Of a stretch of 46,544 bases of DNA, positions 32,924-41,387 are shown piece after piece. Position numbers and translations under genes: made by a program. The notes beneath the pieces are model-generated. The model had not been told where the DNA came from. It did no database searches and worked only from the letters and a program-made list of their open reading frames with translations. The stretch spans positions 1 through 46,544 of the forward strand of contig JAAZYI010000049.1 in assembly GCA_014239735.1 (NCBI GenBank). The letters are read 5' to 3'. The stretch's first letter is position 1. Each line of letters starts with the position of its first letter. This DNA is from Dehalococcoidia bacterium (lineage in GTDB: Bacteria; Chloroflexota; Dehalococcoidia; Lucifugimonadales; Lucifugimonadaceae).

Positions 32924-33002
32924 CTACATACTTTAGTAATTTATAATTTGAATTTTAAGTTATATTTAATTAATATTTTAAAAACTGAGAGTGTGATTAG
33001 AT

Positions 33003-33983
33003 ATGCCTAAATTAACTGAAAAACAGCTAGACTATTTTGATGAATTTGGTTTTTTACCCTTAAAGAATATTTTTGATCCTAAAAAAATATTAGACCCAAT
33101 AATAGATGAATATCATTCTGTGTTGGACAATTTATGTTCAGAGTTAGTTAAAGAAAACAGGCTTTCTTCAAGCTATGAAAAACTTAATTTTGGTGAGAGA
33201 ATTACAAAGGTAATGCAAGAAACAGGCGAAGTGCATGCACAGTATTTTGATTTTTCATTGCCTTTTCAAGGCGTACAAAAAGATACTCCTATGTGGTTTG
33301 GGGAAGCTGTTTTTAATGCACTTATATGTGAAGAAATTTTAGATGTAGTTGAATCAATTATTGGTTCAGAGATATATTCAAACCCAGTTCAGCATGTAAG
33401 AATAAAACCTCCTGAAAAATTACTTCCTAAGAATGAGATTGGGCAGCCAATTATAGGCGCTACTCAATATCATCAGGATGAAGGAGTGGTTCATGAAAAA
33501 GCTCAGGAAACAGAAATGTTAACTGTTTGGTTTCCTATTTTTGATGCGCCTGTAGAAGCTGGGCCTCTGAAGCTTGTGCCTGGAAGTCATAAAGGAGGAC
33601 TGCTAAGACATTGTGTAAATTATAAAAATTTAGGTTTGACTCAGATTCCAGAACATTTGTTTGACGAAGATGGGGCAGTGCCTGTCCCTTTAGATAGAGG
33701 AGATTTAGTTATATTGCATAAAAAAACTGTTCATGCTTCTCTATCAAACATAAGCGACAATATAAGATGGAGCTTTGATTTGAGATATAATCCAGTTGGT
33801 CAGGACACAGGCAGAGAAATTTTTCCAGGTTTTGTTGCAAGAAGTAGAAACAAAGTATCTTCTGAATTTAGGGATCCAGGGAAATGGAAAGATTTATGGG
33901 AAGATACAAGAATAAAGATGAGTGAGATAAATCAGGACGGAATGTCAGAATTCAATTTTAATCAATCTGTTGATTGTGCGTAA
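33003..33983 (+). CDS. phytanoyl-CoA dioxygenase (PhyH) family enzyme
   Basis: Non-haem iron, 2-oxoglutarate-dependent dioxygenase, 326 residues. The iron-binding H-x-D is in YHQDEGVVHE, the distal His in KTVHASLSN, and the 2-oxoglutarate Arg in NIRWSFDLRYNP. The N-terminal start YFDEFGFLPLKNIF is typical of the family. It hydroxylates a small molecule; candidates include lipids, osmolytes or modified amino acids, unknown here. The lipoprotein gene overlaps its end and an MFS transporter follows, suggesting a three-gene unit for handling one compound. Confidence 0.88.
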   Translation: MPKLTEKQLDYFDEFGFLPLKNIFDPKKILDPIIDEYHSVLDNLCSELVKENRLSSSYEKLNFGERITKVMQETGEVHAQYFDFSLPFQGVQKDTPMWFGEAVFNALICEEILDVVESIIGSEIYSNPVQHVRIKPPEKLLPKNEIGQPIIGATQYHQDEGVVHEKAQETEMLTVWFPIFDAPVEAGPLKLVPGSHKGGLLRHCVNYKNLGLTQIPEHLFDEDGAVPVPLDRGDLVILHKKTVHASLSNISDNIRWSFDLRYNPVGQDTGREIFPGFVARSRNKVSSEFRDPGKWKDLWEDTRIKMSEINQDGMSEFNFNQSVDCA

Positions 33984-34473
33984 AAATTTATTTTTATTTT
34001 ATATACTTTCATTAATATTTTTGAGTTGTGCTTCAGGAGATATTTCCAAGGATAAAACAAGCACTTCTTCTGATGAGTTTTCTTATTTTTTTATTACAAA
34101 GGAAGATAAATATTTCGATGTTGAAAGTTTTGTAAATGCAGGCTGGAAAAAATCAAAATCATTTATGACAGATGCTTTAGATAAAGAAGGAAAACTTTTA
34201 ACTCCTGATGCCAAGGAAATTTGGTATGGCTTCTATAATAAAAAAGATATAGAAATTAGATTTTATGGAGATCATTCAAAAGCTACGACTTCTGGAGCAA
34301 AAAGCGCAGAAACCGCTGTAGGTAGGGCAGTAAATGCAAATTCTAAGGGAGGAATAATTACGTCAACAAATAATCGTGTCTCTTATCAGTCCTATGTAAT
34401 AGCTGGCAATTCGGTAATTTTATGCCAAGATTTACTTAATAACTGTAAGGATTTAGCTGATAAATTAGAATGA
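33970..34473 (+). CDS. small lipoprotein, paralogous family with C-x6-C signature (copy D)
   Basis: The signal peptide ends in LIFLSC (Cys20 from TTG). It starts at TTG 33970 or GTG 33976, both inside the end of the dioxygenase gene, and its stop overlaps the MFS start (ATGA), so all three genes are translationally linked. Family features: YFDVESFVNAGWKKSKSF, EIWYGFYNKKDIEIRFYGDH, an A-E element, YQSYVIAGNSVILC and the second cysteine (CQDLLNNC). It carries the D-K-x-G insert also present in copy A. A role helping a substrate reach the transporter is an inference from position. Confidence 0.76.
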   Translation: MIVRKNLFLFYILSLIFLSCASGDISKDKTSTSSDEFSYFFITKEDKYFDVESFVNAGWKKSKSFMTDALDKEGKLLTPDAKEIWYGFYNKKDIEIRFYGDHSKATTSGAKSAETAVGRAVNANSKGGIITSTNNRVSYQSYVIAGNSVILCQDLLNNCKDLADKLE

Positions 34474-35891
34474 AAACCTCTAAGGGAAAGTGGCTACCAT
34501 TTTCTGCAATTGCAATTGGTCTTTTTTCTGCAGTTTTAGATGGGAGCATGATAGGCATGGCTCTCCCTCAAATTTCAAAAGATTTTTCATTAGATATTTC
34601 AAAAGCCGCGTGGGTCTCATTAGTTTCTACAATTACAGTCGTTGCGATACTCTTACCTGCTGGCAATATGTCAGACAGAATAGGAAGAAAAAGACTTTAT
34701 TTATTTGGAGTTGTGATAATGGCTGTTGGGTCACTATTATGTTCTTTTTCTCAGAACTTTCCTCTTTTACTTTTTCTAAGAATCATAGTTTCGATAGGTG
34801 CGGCTATGAGAATGAGTACAGGATTAGCTATGGTTATGATGATATTTGGAGATAAAGAAAGAGGAACTGGGCTAGGTGCAAATACAACCACAGTGGGGTT
34901 AGCTGCTATTTCAGGACCAATATTTGGTGGATTCTTAGTTTCTAATTTTGGGTGGGAATCAATTTTTTTAACTCAATTCATATTAAGCGTTCCAGTCTTT
35001 ATTTTAGGATTTTATTATTTAGATCCGAATATTGTAGATGCATCTAGGAAAAAAAATTCAGGCAATTTTGATTATGCTGGGTCATTGATATCAGCCATTG
35101 CATTTAGCGTTTTACTTTTTTCAATTAATTTTAGTATTATCTCGATGTCTCTTTTATTAATAATTGGGAGCATATTCGCAGTATTTATACTTTTTTCATT
35201 ATTTATTTATGTTGAATCAAAGGCGGATACCCCGATTCTAGACACTATTTTATTGAAGAACCCTAGATTTATTTTCTCAATGGGAACTAGACTTTTTGGA
35301 TTTTTGGCAGGAAGCTCTACTTTATTTCTTATGCCGTTTTATATTCAAATGGTAAAGGGAATCTCTGCAGATCAGGCCGGACTTTTAATTTTTCCTGGCG
35401 CAGTTGGAATGGCAATAACAGCAAGCGTAAGTGGCAGGATGTCAGATAAATTTGGAGAAAAGCCTTTTATATTATTAGGACTAATAATAGTTTTCTTGGC
35501 TGGAATTATGTTTTCTCAATTGTCAAAAGATTCTTCAAATTTATTATTGATATCTATATTGGTTTTTCATGGTCTTGGCATGGGAATTTGGGCTTCTCCT
35601 AATGGAAGCCAGGCTGTTTCATTAGTCCCAAAGTATATGTATGGTTCTGTTTCCGCTTTAATAAATCTTGTTAGAACAATAGCTATGGGAACTTCAATAG
35701 CTATAGCTTCAAGTGTAATTACTTTGTCTTTTATAAATTTGAATTTGAATCCAGATTTTTCTTCCACAGATTATTATGATAGCAATCAAATTTTTGCGTT
35801 TATGAACGGATTTAGAAATACATATTTTACTTTATTAGGAATTAATTTAATTTCGATAATCTTTGCCCTTCTTTCTAAGTCCAAAGATTGA
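34470..35891 (+). CDS. MFS transporter, DHA2 (EmrB/QacA-like) drug-exporter family
   Basis: 473 residues with about 14 membrane helices. It starts SAVLDGSMIGMALPQIS, where D-x-x-x-x-x-x-A-L-P is the DHA2 motif D1, followed by GNMSDRIGRKRLYLFG (motif A) and GLAAISGPIFGGFLV (motif C, antiporter signature). It probably exports a small molecule using the proton gradient. The ATG overlaps the lipoprotein stop. Together with the dioxygenase and lipoprotein copy D it may form a unit that modifies and exports a compound. Antibiotic resistance is not implied. Confidence 0.92.
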   Translation: MKTSKGKWLPFSAIAIGLFSAVLDGSMIGMALPQISKDFSLDISKAAWVSLVSTITVVAILLPAGNMSDRIGRKRLYLFGVVIMAVGSLLCSFSQNFPLLLFLRIIVSIGAAMRMSTGLAMVMMIFGDKERGTGLGANTTTVGLAAISGPIFGGFLVSNFGWESIFLTQFILSVPVFILGFYYLDPNIVDASRKKNSGNFDYAGSLISAIAFSVLLFSINFSIISMSLLLIIGSIFAVFILFSLFIYVESKADTPILDTILLKNPRFIFSMGTRLFGFLAGSSTLFLMPFYIQMVKGISADQAGLLIFPGAVGMAITASVSGRMSDKFGEKPFILLGLIIVFLAGIMFSQLSKDSSNLLLISILVFHGLGMGIWASPNGSQAVSLVPKYMYGSVSALINLVRTIAMGTSIAIASSVITLSFINLNLNPDFSSTDYYDSNQIFAFMNGFRNTYFTLLGINLISIIFALLSKSKD

Positions 35892-35896
35892 TTATG

Positions 35897-36874
35897 CTAC
35901 GTAACTTTTATGACTAGCTTTCCGAAGTTTTCTCCAGTAAATAACTTTGAAAAGGCAGAAGGGGTATTTTCTATTCCCTCAATCACAGTTTCCTTAAATC
36001 TTAGTTCATCTTGGTTGAACATATTTATTAGAAAATCTAACCCTTCTTCGTACTTATCCTCATAGGTGTAAACCATAAATCCTTCCAATTTTGCTCTCTT
36101 AAATAAAAATTGCTTTAAATTTCTTGGCCCTAACTCAACTTCAGAATTGTTGTATTGAGAAATTTGCCCGCAAATAAGTACCCTGGCCTTTTCGTTAATT
36201 CTATCGATTACTTCGTCGCTAATTATTCCACCCACATTATCAAAATAAATATCTACTCCGTCCTTGGTACTTTTACTAAGACTCTCAACCCAATCCGATT
36301 TTTTATAATTTATGCCATGGTCAAATCCTAATTCGTTAGTCATGTATTCTGCTTTCTTATCTGAACCAGCGATTCCAACTACTTTACATCCTAATTTTTT
36401 TGAAATTTGCCCAACAACAGAACCCACGGCACCACTTCCTGCAGATACAACTACTGTTTCTCCTGCCTTAGGCTTTCCAATCTTTGTAAGACCAAAGTAT
36501 GCAGTTAGTCCTGGCATGCCAATTGATCCAAGAGCCAAGCTTAATGGGCTTATTCTAGAATCAACAATTTTTATATCGTTTTCATTTACCACAGGACTTG
36601 TTTGCCATCCGGCTTTGCTCAGAACAATAGTTCCCTCAGGAATGATTTCAGATTTGGACTGTGTCACTTTTCCAATTAGCTCTCCAACCATTGTTTCTCC
36701 CTCACCAATTCTATTCATGGCGCCCCTCATATATGGATCCAAAGATAGCCACAAAGTTTGAAGTCTGACTTCACCCTTCTTTAAGTCAACAGAATCTTCG
36801 ATAATTAATTTAAAGTTGGATTCTTCAGGAAAATCTATTGGTTTTTTTATCATTACTATTTTCTTATTCGACAT
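35897..36874 (-). CDS. NADP-dependent MDR oxidoreductase, CurA/prostaglandin-reductase-like
   Basis: Medium-chain dehydrogenase/reductase without catalytic zinc cysteines, 325 residues. The N-terminus LSLDPYMRGAMN is a hallmark of the CurA/leukotriene B4 12-hydroxydehydrogenase group. The cofactor motif is SAGSGAVGSVVGQI, then FDNVGG, RVLICGQISQYN and FMVYTYEDKY. It reduces alpha,beta-unsaturated carbonyls (enones, enals) using NADPH. It may detoxify lipid peroxidation products; substrate is unproven. It is divergent from the FAH-family gene. Confidence 0.9.
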   Translation of the reverse strand: MSNKKIVMIKKPIDFPEESNFKLIIEDSVDLKKGEVRLQTLWLSLDPYMRGAMNRIGEGETMVGELIGKVTQSKSEIIPEGTIVLSKAGWQTSPVVNENDIKIVDSRISPLSLALGSIGMPGLTAYFGLTKIGKPKAGETVVVSAGSGAVGSVVGQISKKLGCKVVGIAGSDKKAEYMTNELGFDHGINYKKSDWVESLSKSTKDGVDIYFDNVGGIISDEVIDRINEKARVLICGQISQYNNSEVELGPRNLKQFLFKRAKLEGFMVYTYEDKYEEGLDFLINMFNQDELRFKETVIEGIENTPSAFSKLFTGENFGKLVIKVT

Positions 36875-36893
36875 ATTAAATCCTAATTTCTGT

Positions 36894-36922
36894 TTGGAAT
36901 TTTTAACTTAAAAATGTATTCT
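36894..36922 (+). promoter_or_regulatory. candidate sigma-70-type promoter of the FAH-family gene
   Basis: TTGGAA at 36894-36899 and TATTCT at 36917-36922 with exact 17-base spacing. The predicted start site near 36929 would leave a leader of about 27 bases that includes the AGAGGA ribosome-binding site before the ATG at 36956. Unlike most genes here, this one appears to have a leader. Confidence 0.5.
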
Positions 36923-36955
36923 AATGTAAATGAAAAAACAATATAAGAGGACAAT

Positions 36956-37792
36956 ATGAAACTGCTAAGGTATAGAGAAAACGGAAAAGTTAAACCTGGA
37001 ATATTAGACGACTCAGGTTCTGCAAGAGATGCTTCAGGATTAGTACAAGATTGGAACGGACAAACCATTACAGACGAAGCTCTCTCCACAATAAAGAATT
37101 CGGATCTCAATTCATTGCCTTTAGTTCAAGGAGATATAGATTATGCGCCGTGCGTAGGAGACGCAGGAAAATTTTTGTGTATAGGACTTAATTATTCTGA
37201 TCATGCAAAAGAGGTCGGAATGGACCCGCCTGCAGAACCAATCCTATTCATGAAAGCTACTAGCGCAATAAGTGGCCCTAACGATAAAGTGGTTATTCCT
37301 AAAAATTCTGTAAAGTCTGATTGGGAGGTGGAGCTGGGAGTAGTAATTGGAAAAGAAGCAAAATATATCTCTGAGGAAGAGGCAGAAAATTTTGTTGCTG
37401 GATACTGCGTAATAAATGATCTTAGTGAGAGAGAATTTCAATTGGAGAAATTAGGCCAATGGGTAAAAGGAAAAAGTTGTGATACTTTCGGTCCAATTGG
37501 TCCATATTTAGTTACAAGGGACGAAGTAGAAGACCCTCAAAACTTGAATCTTTGGCTTGAGCTTAATGGGCAAAGAGTTCAGGATGGCAATACGAATACC
37601 ATGATTCACAAAGTATTTTTTACAATTAGTTATCTAAGTCAGTTTATGTCTCTTCAGCCCGGAGATATAATTTCTACTGGAACCCCTCCAGGCGTAGGGT
37701 CAGGAATGAATCCCCCGACTTACCTAAAGGCTGGAGATTCTATGAAGCTTGGTATAGAAGGTTTGGGAGAACAGTCTCAGAATGTTGTCTAG
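36956..37792 (+). CDS. fumarylacetoacetate hydrolase (FAH) family protein
   Basis: 278 residues. It carries IGLNYSDHAKEVG, the metal-binding acids in SDWEVELGVVIGK (E-x-E/D type), the YCVINDLSEREFQ segment, KSCDTFGPIGPYLV and STGTPPGVGSG near the end. This is the branch that includes ureidoglycolate lyase and 2,4-diketo-3-deoxy-L-fuconate hydrolase. The latter, which cuts a diketo sugar acid, would suit the neighbouring sugar epimerase, SDR, enolase-superfamily dehydratase and lactonases, but the assignment is inference. AGAGGA precedes the ATG. Its stop is overlapped by the convergent epimerase. Confidence 0.9.
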   Translation: MKLLRYRENGKVKPGILDDSGSARDASGLVQDWNGQTITDEALSTIKNSDLNSLPLVQGDIDYAPCVGDAGKFLCIGLNYSDHAKEVGMDPPAEPILFMKATSAISGPNDKVVIPKNSVKSDWEVELGVVIGKEAKYISEEEAENFVAGYCVINDLSEREFQLEKLGQWVKGKSCDTFGPIGPYLVTRDEVEDPQNLNLWLELNGQRVQDGNTNTMIHKVFFTISYLSQFMSLQPGDIISTGTPPGVGSGMNPPTYLKAGDSMKLGIEGLGEQSQNVV

Positions 37793-38727
37793 CCAAAGAT
37801 AGAATCTCTCCAGGAAAATTTAGGCTCCCAGTCGAACTTTTCTTTAGCAAGATCTATTTTAAGGGGAGCATTGTGCCCGGTAATTTCCTCTCTTAACTCG
37901 ACGTCAGGATATACAATTTTTATGGCCTCCATTGTCTCGATTGTTATCATTGTGTCTTTCGCATTAAGGAAGAATTTTTCGTGGCCTTTCCAATTAGGTT
38001 TTTCAACTGCCATTCTGCATGCGGTTGCCGCATCCTTTATGTGAAGATATGTCCAAAATCCTTGGCATCTCTCCCAAGCATTTGAAATTGGATTTTTGTT
38101 CAGTTCCTTGAATTTTTCATCATCCCACATCCCATTGAATCTCATGCTTCCTATAGACATATCTGGATTCCTTCTCGCAAAGGCATCCCCAACCTGTTCT
38201 CCTATCCATTTGGCTACTGAGTAAGGATCTTCAGATCTTGTTCCTTGGTATTGATCTATTGGAAAATATTCAGGGGGCTTCACCTCATTTTTATCCCATC
38301 TCGCTGCTGTTCCCATTGCGCCAATTGAATTATAGGACGATCCGAGAAGGACATTTTTTATTCCCAGCTGCTCGGCTGCTCGACATATGTTCCACATCGA
38401 TGTTGTGTTTGTGAAGAATACGAATTCTTCAGTATAGTATTGTGCGCTAGGACAAGCCGCCAAATGAATTACTCCTTCGCATCCTTCCATTGCAGATACT
38501 ACCTGTCCGTAATCGGTTACATCAACTTCAAAAAAAGTCGGCAATTCTCCCCATGATTTTCTCATCTCGAGAGCCACATCAGCCTTGGCCGTAGCTGTTG
38601 TGCCGCTATGTGAAAGTGCACCCCACCTTACCTTGTCCGCATTTACCACTTCATGATTGTTTCTTAGCAGTTCGTCTATAACATAATGACCTACTATGCC
38701 AGAACCTCCTGTTACAAGAACCTTCAT
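37789..38727 (-). CDS. NAD-dependent epimerase/dehydratase (extended SDR)
   Basis: 312 residues. The Rossmann motif is VTGGSGIVGHYVI, followed by VIHLAACPS, GSSYNSIG and the catalytic Y-S-V-A-K (Tyr-x3-Lys). The C-terminus reads KEKFDWEPKFSWRDSI, an ending shared with the partial gene at the right edge. It resembles nucleotide-sugar epimerases and the uronate-dehydrogenase-like branch; acting on a free sugar acid is possible given its neighbours. GGGAGG precedes the ATG. It is divergent from the SMP-30 pair. G+C is visibly higher than in the first 35 kb. Confidence 0.88.
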   Translation of the reverse strand: MKVLVTGGSGIVGHYVIDELLRNNHEVVNADKVRWGALSHSGTTATAKADVALEMRKSWGELPTFFEVDVTDYGQVVSAMEGCEGVIHLAACPSAQYYTEEFVFFTNTTSMWNICRAAEQLGIKNVLLGSSYNSIGAMGTAARWDKNEVKPPEYFPIDQYQGTRSEDPYSVAKWIGEQVGDAFARRNPDMSIGSMRFNGMWDDEKFKELNKNPISNAWERCQGFWTYLHIKDAATACRMAVEKPNWKGHEKFFLNAKDTMITIETMEAIKIVYPDVELREEITGHNAPLKIDLAKEKFDWEPKFSWRDSIFG

Positions 38728-38782
38728 AAGACCTCCCTTTTCTTATATATTTGTAAGAAGTTTATAATAATTTGAAAGAAAT

Positions 38783-39661
38783 ATGTGGAAATTTGAAGAG
38801 TTAAAAAGAGCGAACGGAAACCTTACGGAGGGGCCTGTTTGGAACGGTACGAATATACTTTTTACAGACGGCAGAGAAAACAGGATCTTAAAGCTGGATC
38901 CGTCAACTAATAATATTTCGATTGATATTGAGGGAACTTTGGGTGTAAATGGTCTGAACTATAATTCAAAAGGAGAACTGTTTGGATGTGAGCAGAAGGG
39001 CAGAAGAATTGTAAGATATGATAATAAGGTAGCCGTTGTAGTTGCGGACAAACTTCAGGGCAAGAAGCTAAGTGCCCCCAATGACTTGGCAATTGATTTA
39101 GAGGATAATATCTGGTTTTCAGACCAGATATCCTCTATTGATAATAAGCCAGACCTGCACTTTTCTTCTGTGATAAGGGCTTCAAAGTCCCGAGATGGAA
39201 ATTATGAAACTAAAAGAATGACATTTGATTGCTCTTCTCCCAATGGAATTCTTTTTTCCGAAGACTACAAAAATCTATTTGTAGCTCAAAGCGATTTTAG
39301 CGGCAATCAAAGAAGGCAGTTGAGATCCTATCCCGTCCTAGATGATGGAGTTCTTGGAAAATATGAAGTTCTGCATGATTTTGGCCCCCATAGGGGAATA
39401 GACGGCATGACGCTTGACTCTGAAGGAAACATATTAGCTACTTGCGGATGGGAGGTATCCGGGCCGGGCCCCATGATATATATTTTTAATCCGAAAGGCA
39501 GAATAATTGAAACAGTCAGGACACCTTGCATGAGGCCTTCCAATATAACGTTTGGAGGCAAGGATCTTGCAGATATTTATGTAACCAGCCTGGAGGGACA
39601 CCTTTACAGAATCAGAAATTCTGGATTTAGGGGATCCTTGCTGTACCCGAGAGGAGATTAA
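38783..39661 (+). CDS. SMP-30/gluconolactonase-family protein (tandem copy 1)
   Basis: Six-bladed propeller of the SMP-30/gluconolactonase/LRE-like family, 292 residues. Expected metal ligands are visible: the N-terminal Glu in NLTEGPVW, Asn in APNDLAID and Asp in RGIDGMTLDSEGN. It hydrolyses a sugar lactone to the acid in the cytoplasm; sugar is unknown. It has no signal peptide. TATAAT lies 14 bases before the ATG. A related gene begins two bases after its stop. The pair fits a pathway where a dehydrogenase makes a lactone and a dehydratase uses the acid. Confidence 0.88.
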   Translation: MWKFEELKRANGNLTEGPVWNGTNILFTDGRENRILKLDPSTNNISIDIEGTLGVNGLNYNSKGELFGCEQKGRRIVRYDNKVAVVVADKLQGKKLSAPNDLAIDLEDNIWFSDQISSIDNKPDLHFSSVIRASKSRDGNYETKRMTFDCSSPNGILFSEDYKNLFVAQSDFSGNQRRQLRSYPVLDDGVLGKYEVLHDFGPHRGIDGMTLDSEGNILATCGWEVSGPGPMIYIFNPKGRIIETVRTPCMRPSNITFGGKDLADIYVTSLEGHLYRIRNSGFRGSLLYPRGD

Positions 39662-39663
39662 TT

Positions 39664-40530
39664 ATGAAAGATTTAAATTGGAAAAAAATAGCCGATCAAA
39701 ATAATTTGACTGAAGGTCCTACATGGACAAGTGAAGGGTTGCTGTATTCCCAATGCGCTGAAAGTGTTACATGGATTTACAATCCCAAGGACGGATCTAA
39801 CATCATATGGAGAAAAAATACTGGGGGCAGCAACGGGATGCTTTTGGATTCCAATGGAAAACTTTATGCATGCGAGGGAGAAGGAAGGAGGCTGGTCAGT
39901 TATGAGTCAGGAAAAGATACAGAAGTTGTGGCAACTGAATTTGAAGGTAAAAAATTCAATGAGCCAAATGACCTAGCGATATTTCCGGATGGAAAAAAGA
40001 TTTGGTTTTCTGATCCGAATTACGGAGGAAGACCCCTGTCAATAGAGCACGAATCGGTTTATCTGGTATCCAAAGAAGCGTCTTCCTGGAAAGTAAAAAG
40101 AGCGACATTTGATACGGACAGGCCCAATGGTGTTCTGCTGTCTAAGGATTCGGCGAGGCTTTATGTCGCAAACAGCCCCCACAATTTTGATAATCCTGAT
40201 ATTAGAAGAGAGCTTAGATCTTATAAGATCAATGACGACTTTAATCTTGGTCCATATGAAGTCCTGCATGATTTTGGTCCCCATAGGGGAATAGACGGAA
40301 TGACTTTGAACAACAAAGGAAACATAGTGGCGACTGCAGGCTTTGAAGCATCTGGACCTGGTCCTATGATCTATCATTTTGATCCTGAAGGCAGAGTTAT
40401 ACAGACATTCGAGGCTCCAGAGAACGCTCCAACTAATTGCACTTTTGGAGGAGATGAGAGGGATGTTTTGTATGTTACATTTGCAACTGGAGCAGTTTAT
40501 GCACTTGAAGGATCTGGCTTAAAAGGCTAG
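39664..40530 (+). CDS. SMP-30/gluconolactonase-family protein (tandem copy 2)
   Basis: 288 residues, clearly paralogous to the gene before it: both share TEGP near the start, the PND-L-A-I segment, YEVLHDFGPHRGIDGMTL and the SGPGPMIY blade. Ligand residues are present (Glu in LTEGPTW, Asn in EPNDLAI, Asp in GIDGM). Probable sugar lactonase. The tandem arrangement suggests duplication followed by divergence to different lactones or partial redundancy. Its stop overlaps the convergent EamA gene by four bases. Confidence 0.88.
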   Translation: MKDLNWKKIADQNNLTEGPTWTSEGLLYSQCAESVTWIYNPKDGSNIIWRKNTGGSNGMLLDSNGKLYACEGEGRRLVSYESGKDTEVVATEFEGKKFNEPNDLAIFPDGKKIWFSDPNYGGRPLSIEHESVYLVSKEASSWKVKRATFDTDRPNGVLLSKDSARLYVANSPHNFDNPDIRRELRSYKINDDFNLGPYEVLHDFGPHRGIDGMTLNNKGNIVATAGFEASGPGPMIYHFDPEGRVIQTFEAPENAPTNCTFGGDERDVLYVTFATGAVYALEGSGLKG

Positions 40531-41387
40531 AAAATTGATATAAGAAAAGCCCCCAATACTATCAATAAGATACCAAGCATCTTTTTTCTTCCAAATTCTT
40601 CTTTTAAAAAAATCTTTGCAAATATTGCACCAAATACCGTTCCGATTTCCCTAAAGGTTCCTGCATAACTTAGCATTGTGGAGGAATATGCATATATAAC
40701 AATTGCGTAGGAACTGAACTGGAAAACTCCAGGAATTATCAACCTGATATTTTCTTTTGTAAAATGTTTTCTGAAATTTGAATTTCTAAAAAACCTGATA
40801 CCCAAAATTACTGCAGATGTATCCGTAATCCAAACGAACAGAAAAGGATCAATTCCTGAAGAAGCCTGCTTATCTGCGAGAGAATATAAAGAAATTATTA
40901 TTCCTATCAATATAGCCGAGAAGACTCCGCCTTTTATAAATAGTTTCCTTTTATCTCTGTTTGTTACGTCGCCAATTGAGATGGATCCCGTCATTATTAT
41001 TCCTAATATTATGAGGCAGCACCCAGCAATAGCCTGAAATGTCATATCCTCATTTAGAATTAATATTCCGTATATAGGTATTAGGCAAACTGAAAGCCCT
41101 CTGGCTATAGGGTAGACAACTGAAAGTTCAAACTTTGAATAAGCCCTTCCAAGAAATAAAAAGTATAAAAAATGAATTAAAAAGCTTGAAAAAGTAAAAA
41201 GAAATGTTTCTGTTGAAATTGATGAATTAAAAAGCCTGTATATTGCATAGGGAGTAAATATGACCCAACCTACAATAGCAATAGCAATAATATATGTAAT
41301 CGGGTCATTTGATTTTTTTAATTGGATATTCCAAATAGAGTGAATGACTGCTGAGAAAAGAATCAATAATGTTATTTCTAATTCCAC
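40527..41387 (-). CDS. EamA/DMT-family transporter
   Basis: 286 residues with ten predicted membrane helices in two EamA halves; the halves end LSVCLIPIYGILILNEDMTF and GTVFGAIFAKIFLKEEF. It starts with a GTG at 41387 inside the last codons of the UV-endonuclease-like gene, so the two are translationally coupled. It is not closely similar to the EamA protein at 25768-26640 by eye. The substrate is unknown; it may export a metabolite. It is the last gene of the leftward operon that holds guaA. Confidence 0.86.
   Translation of the reverse strand: MELEITLLILFSAVIHSIWNIQLKKSNDPITYIIAIAIVGWVIFTPYAIYRLFNSSISTETFLFTFSSFLIHFLYFLFLGRAYSKFELSVVYPIARGLSVCLIPIYGILILNEDMTFQAIAGCCLIILGIIMTGSISIGDVTNRDKRKLFIKGGVFSAILIGIIISLYSLADKQASSGIDPFLFVWITDTSAVILGIRFFRNSNFRKHFTKENIRLIIPGVFQFSSYAIVIYAYSSTMLSYAGTFREIGTVFGAIFAKIFLKEEFGRKKMLGILLIVLGAFLISIF

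Noticed and set aside
34470-35891. Antibiotic-resistance determinant
   Set aside because: The DHA2 motifs show only a proton-coupled exporter; its operon partners suggest export of a metabolite.
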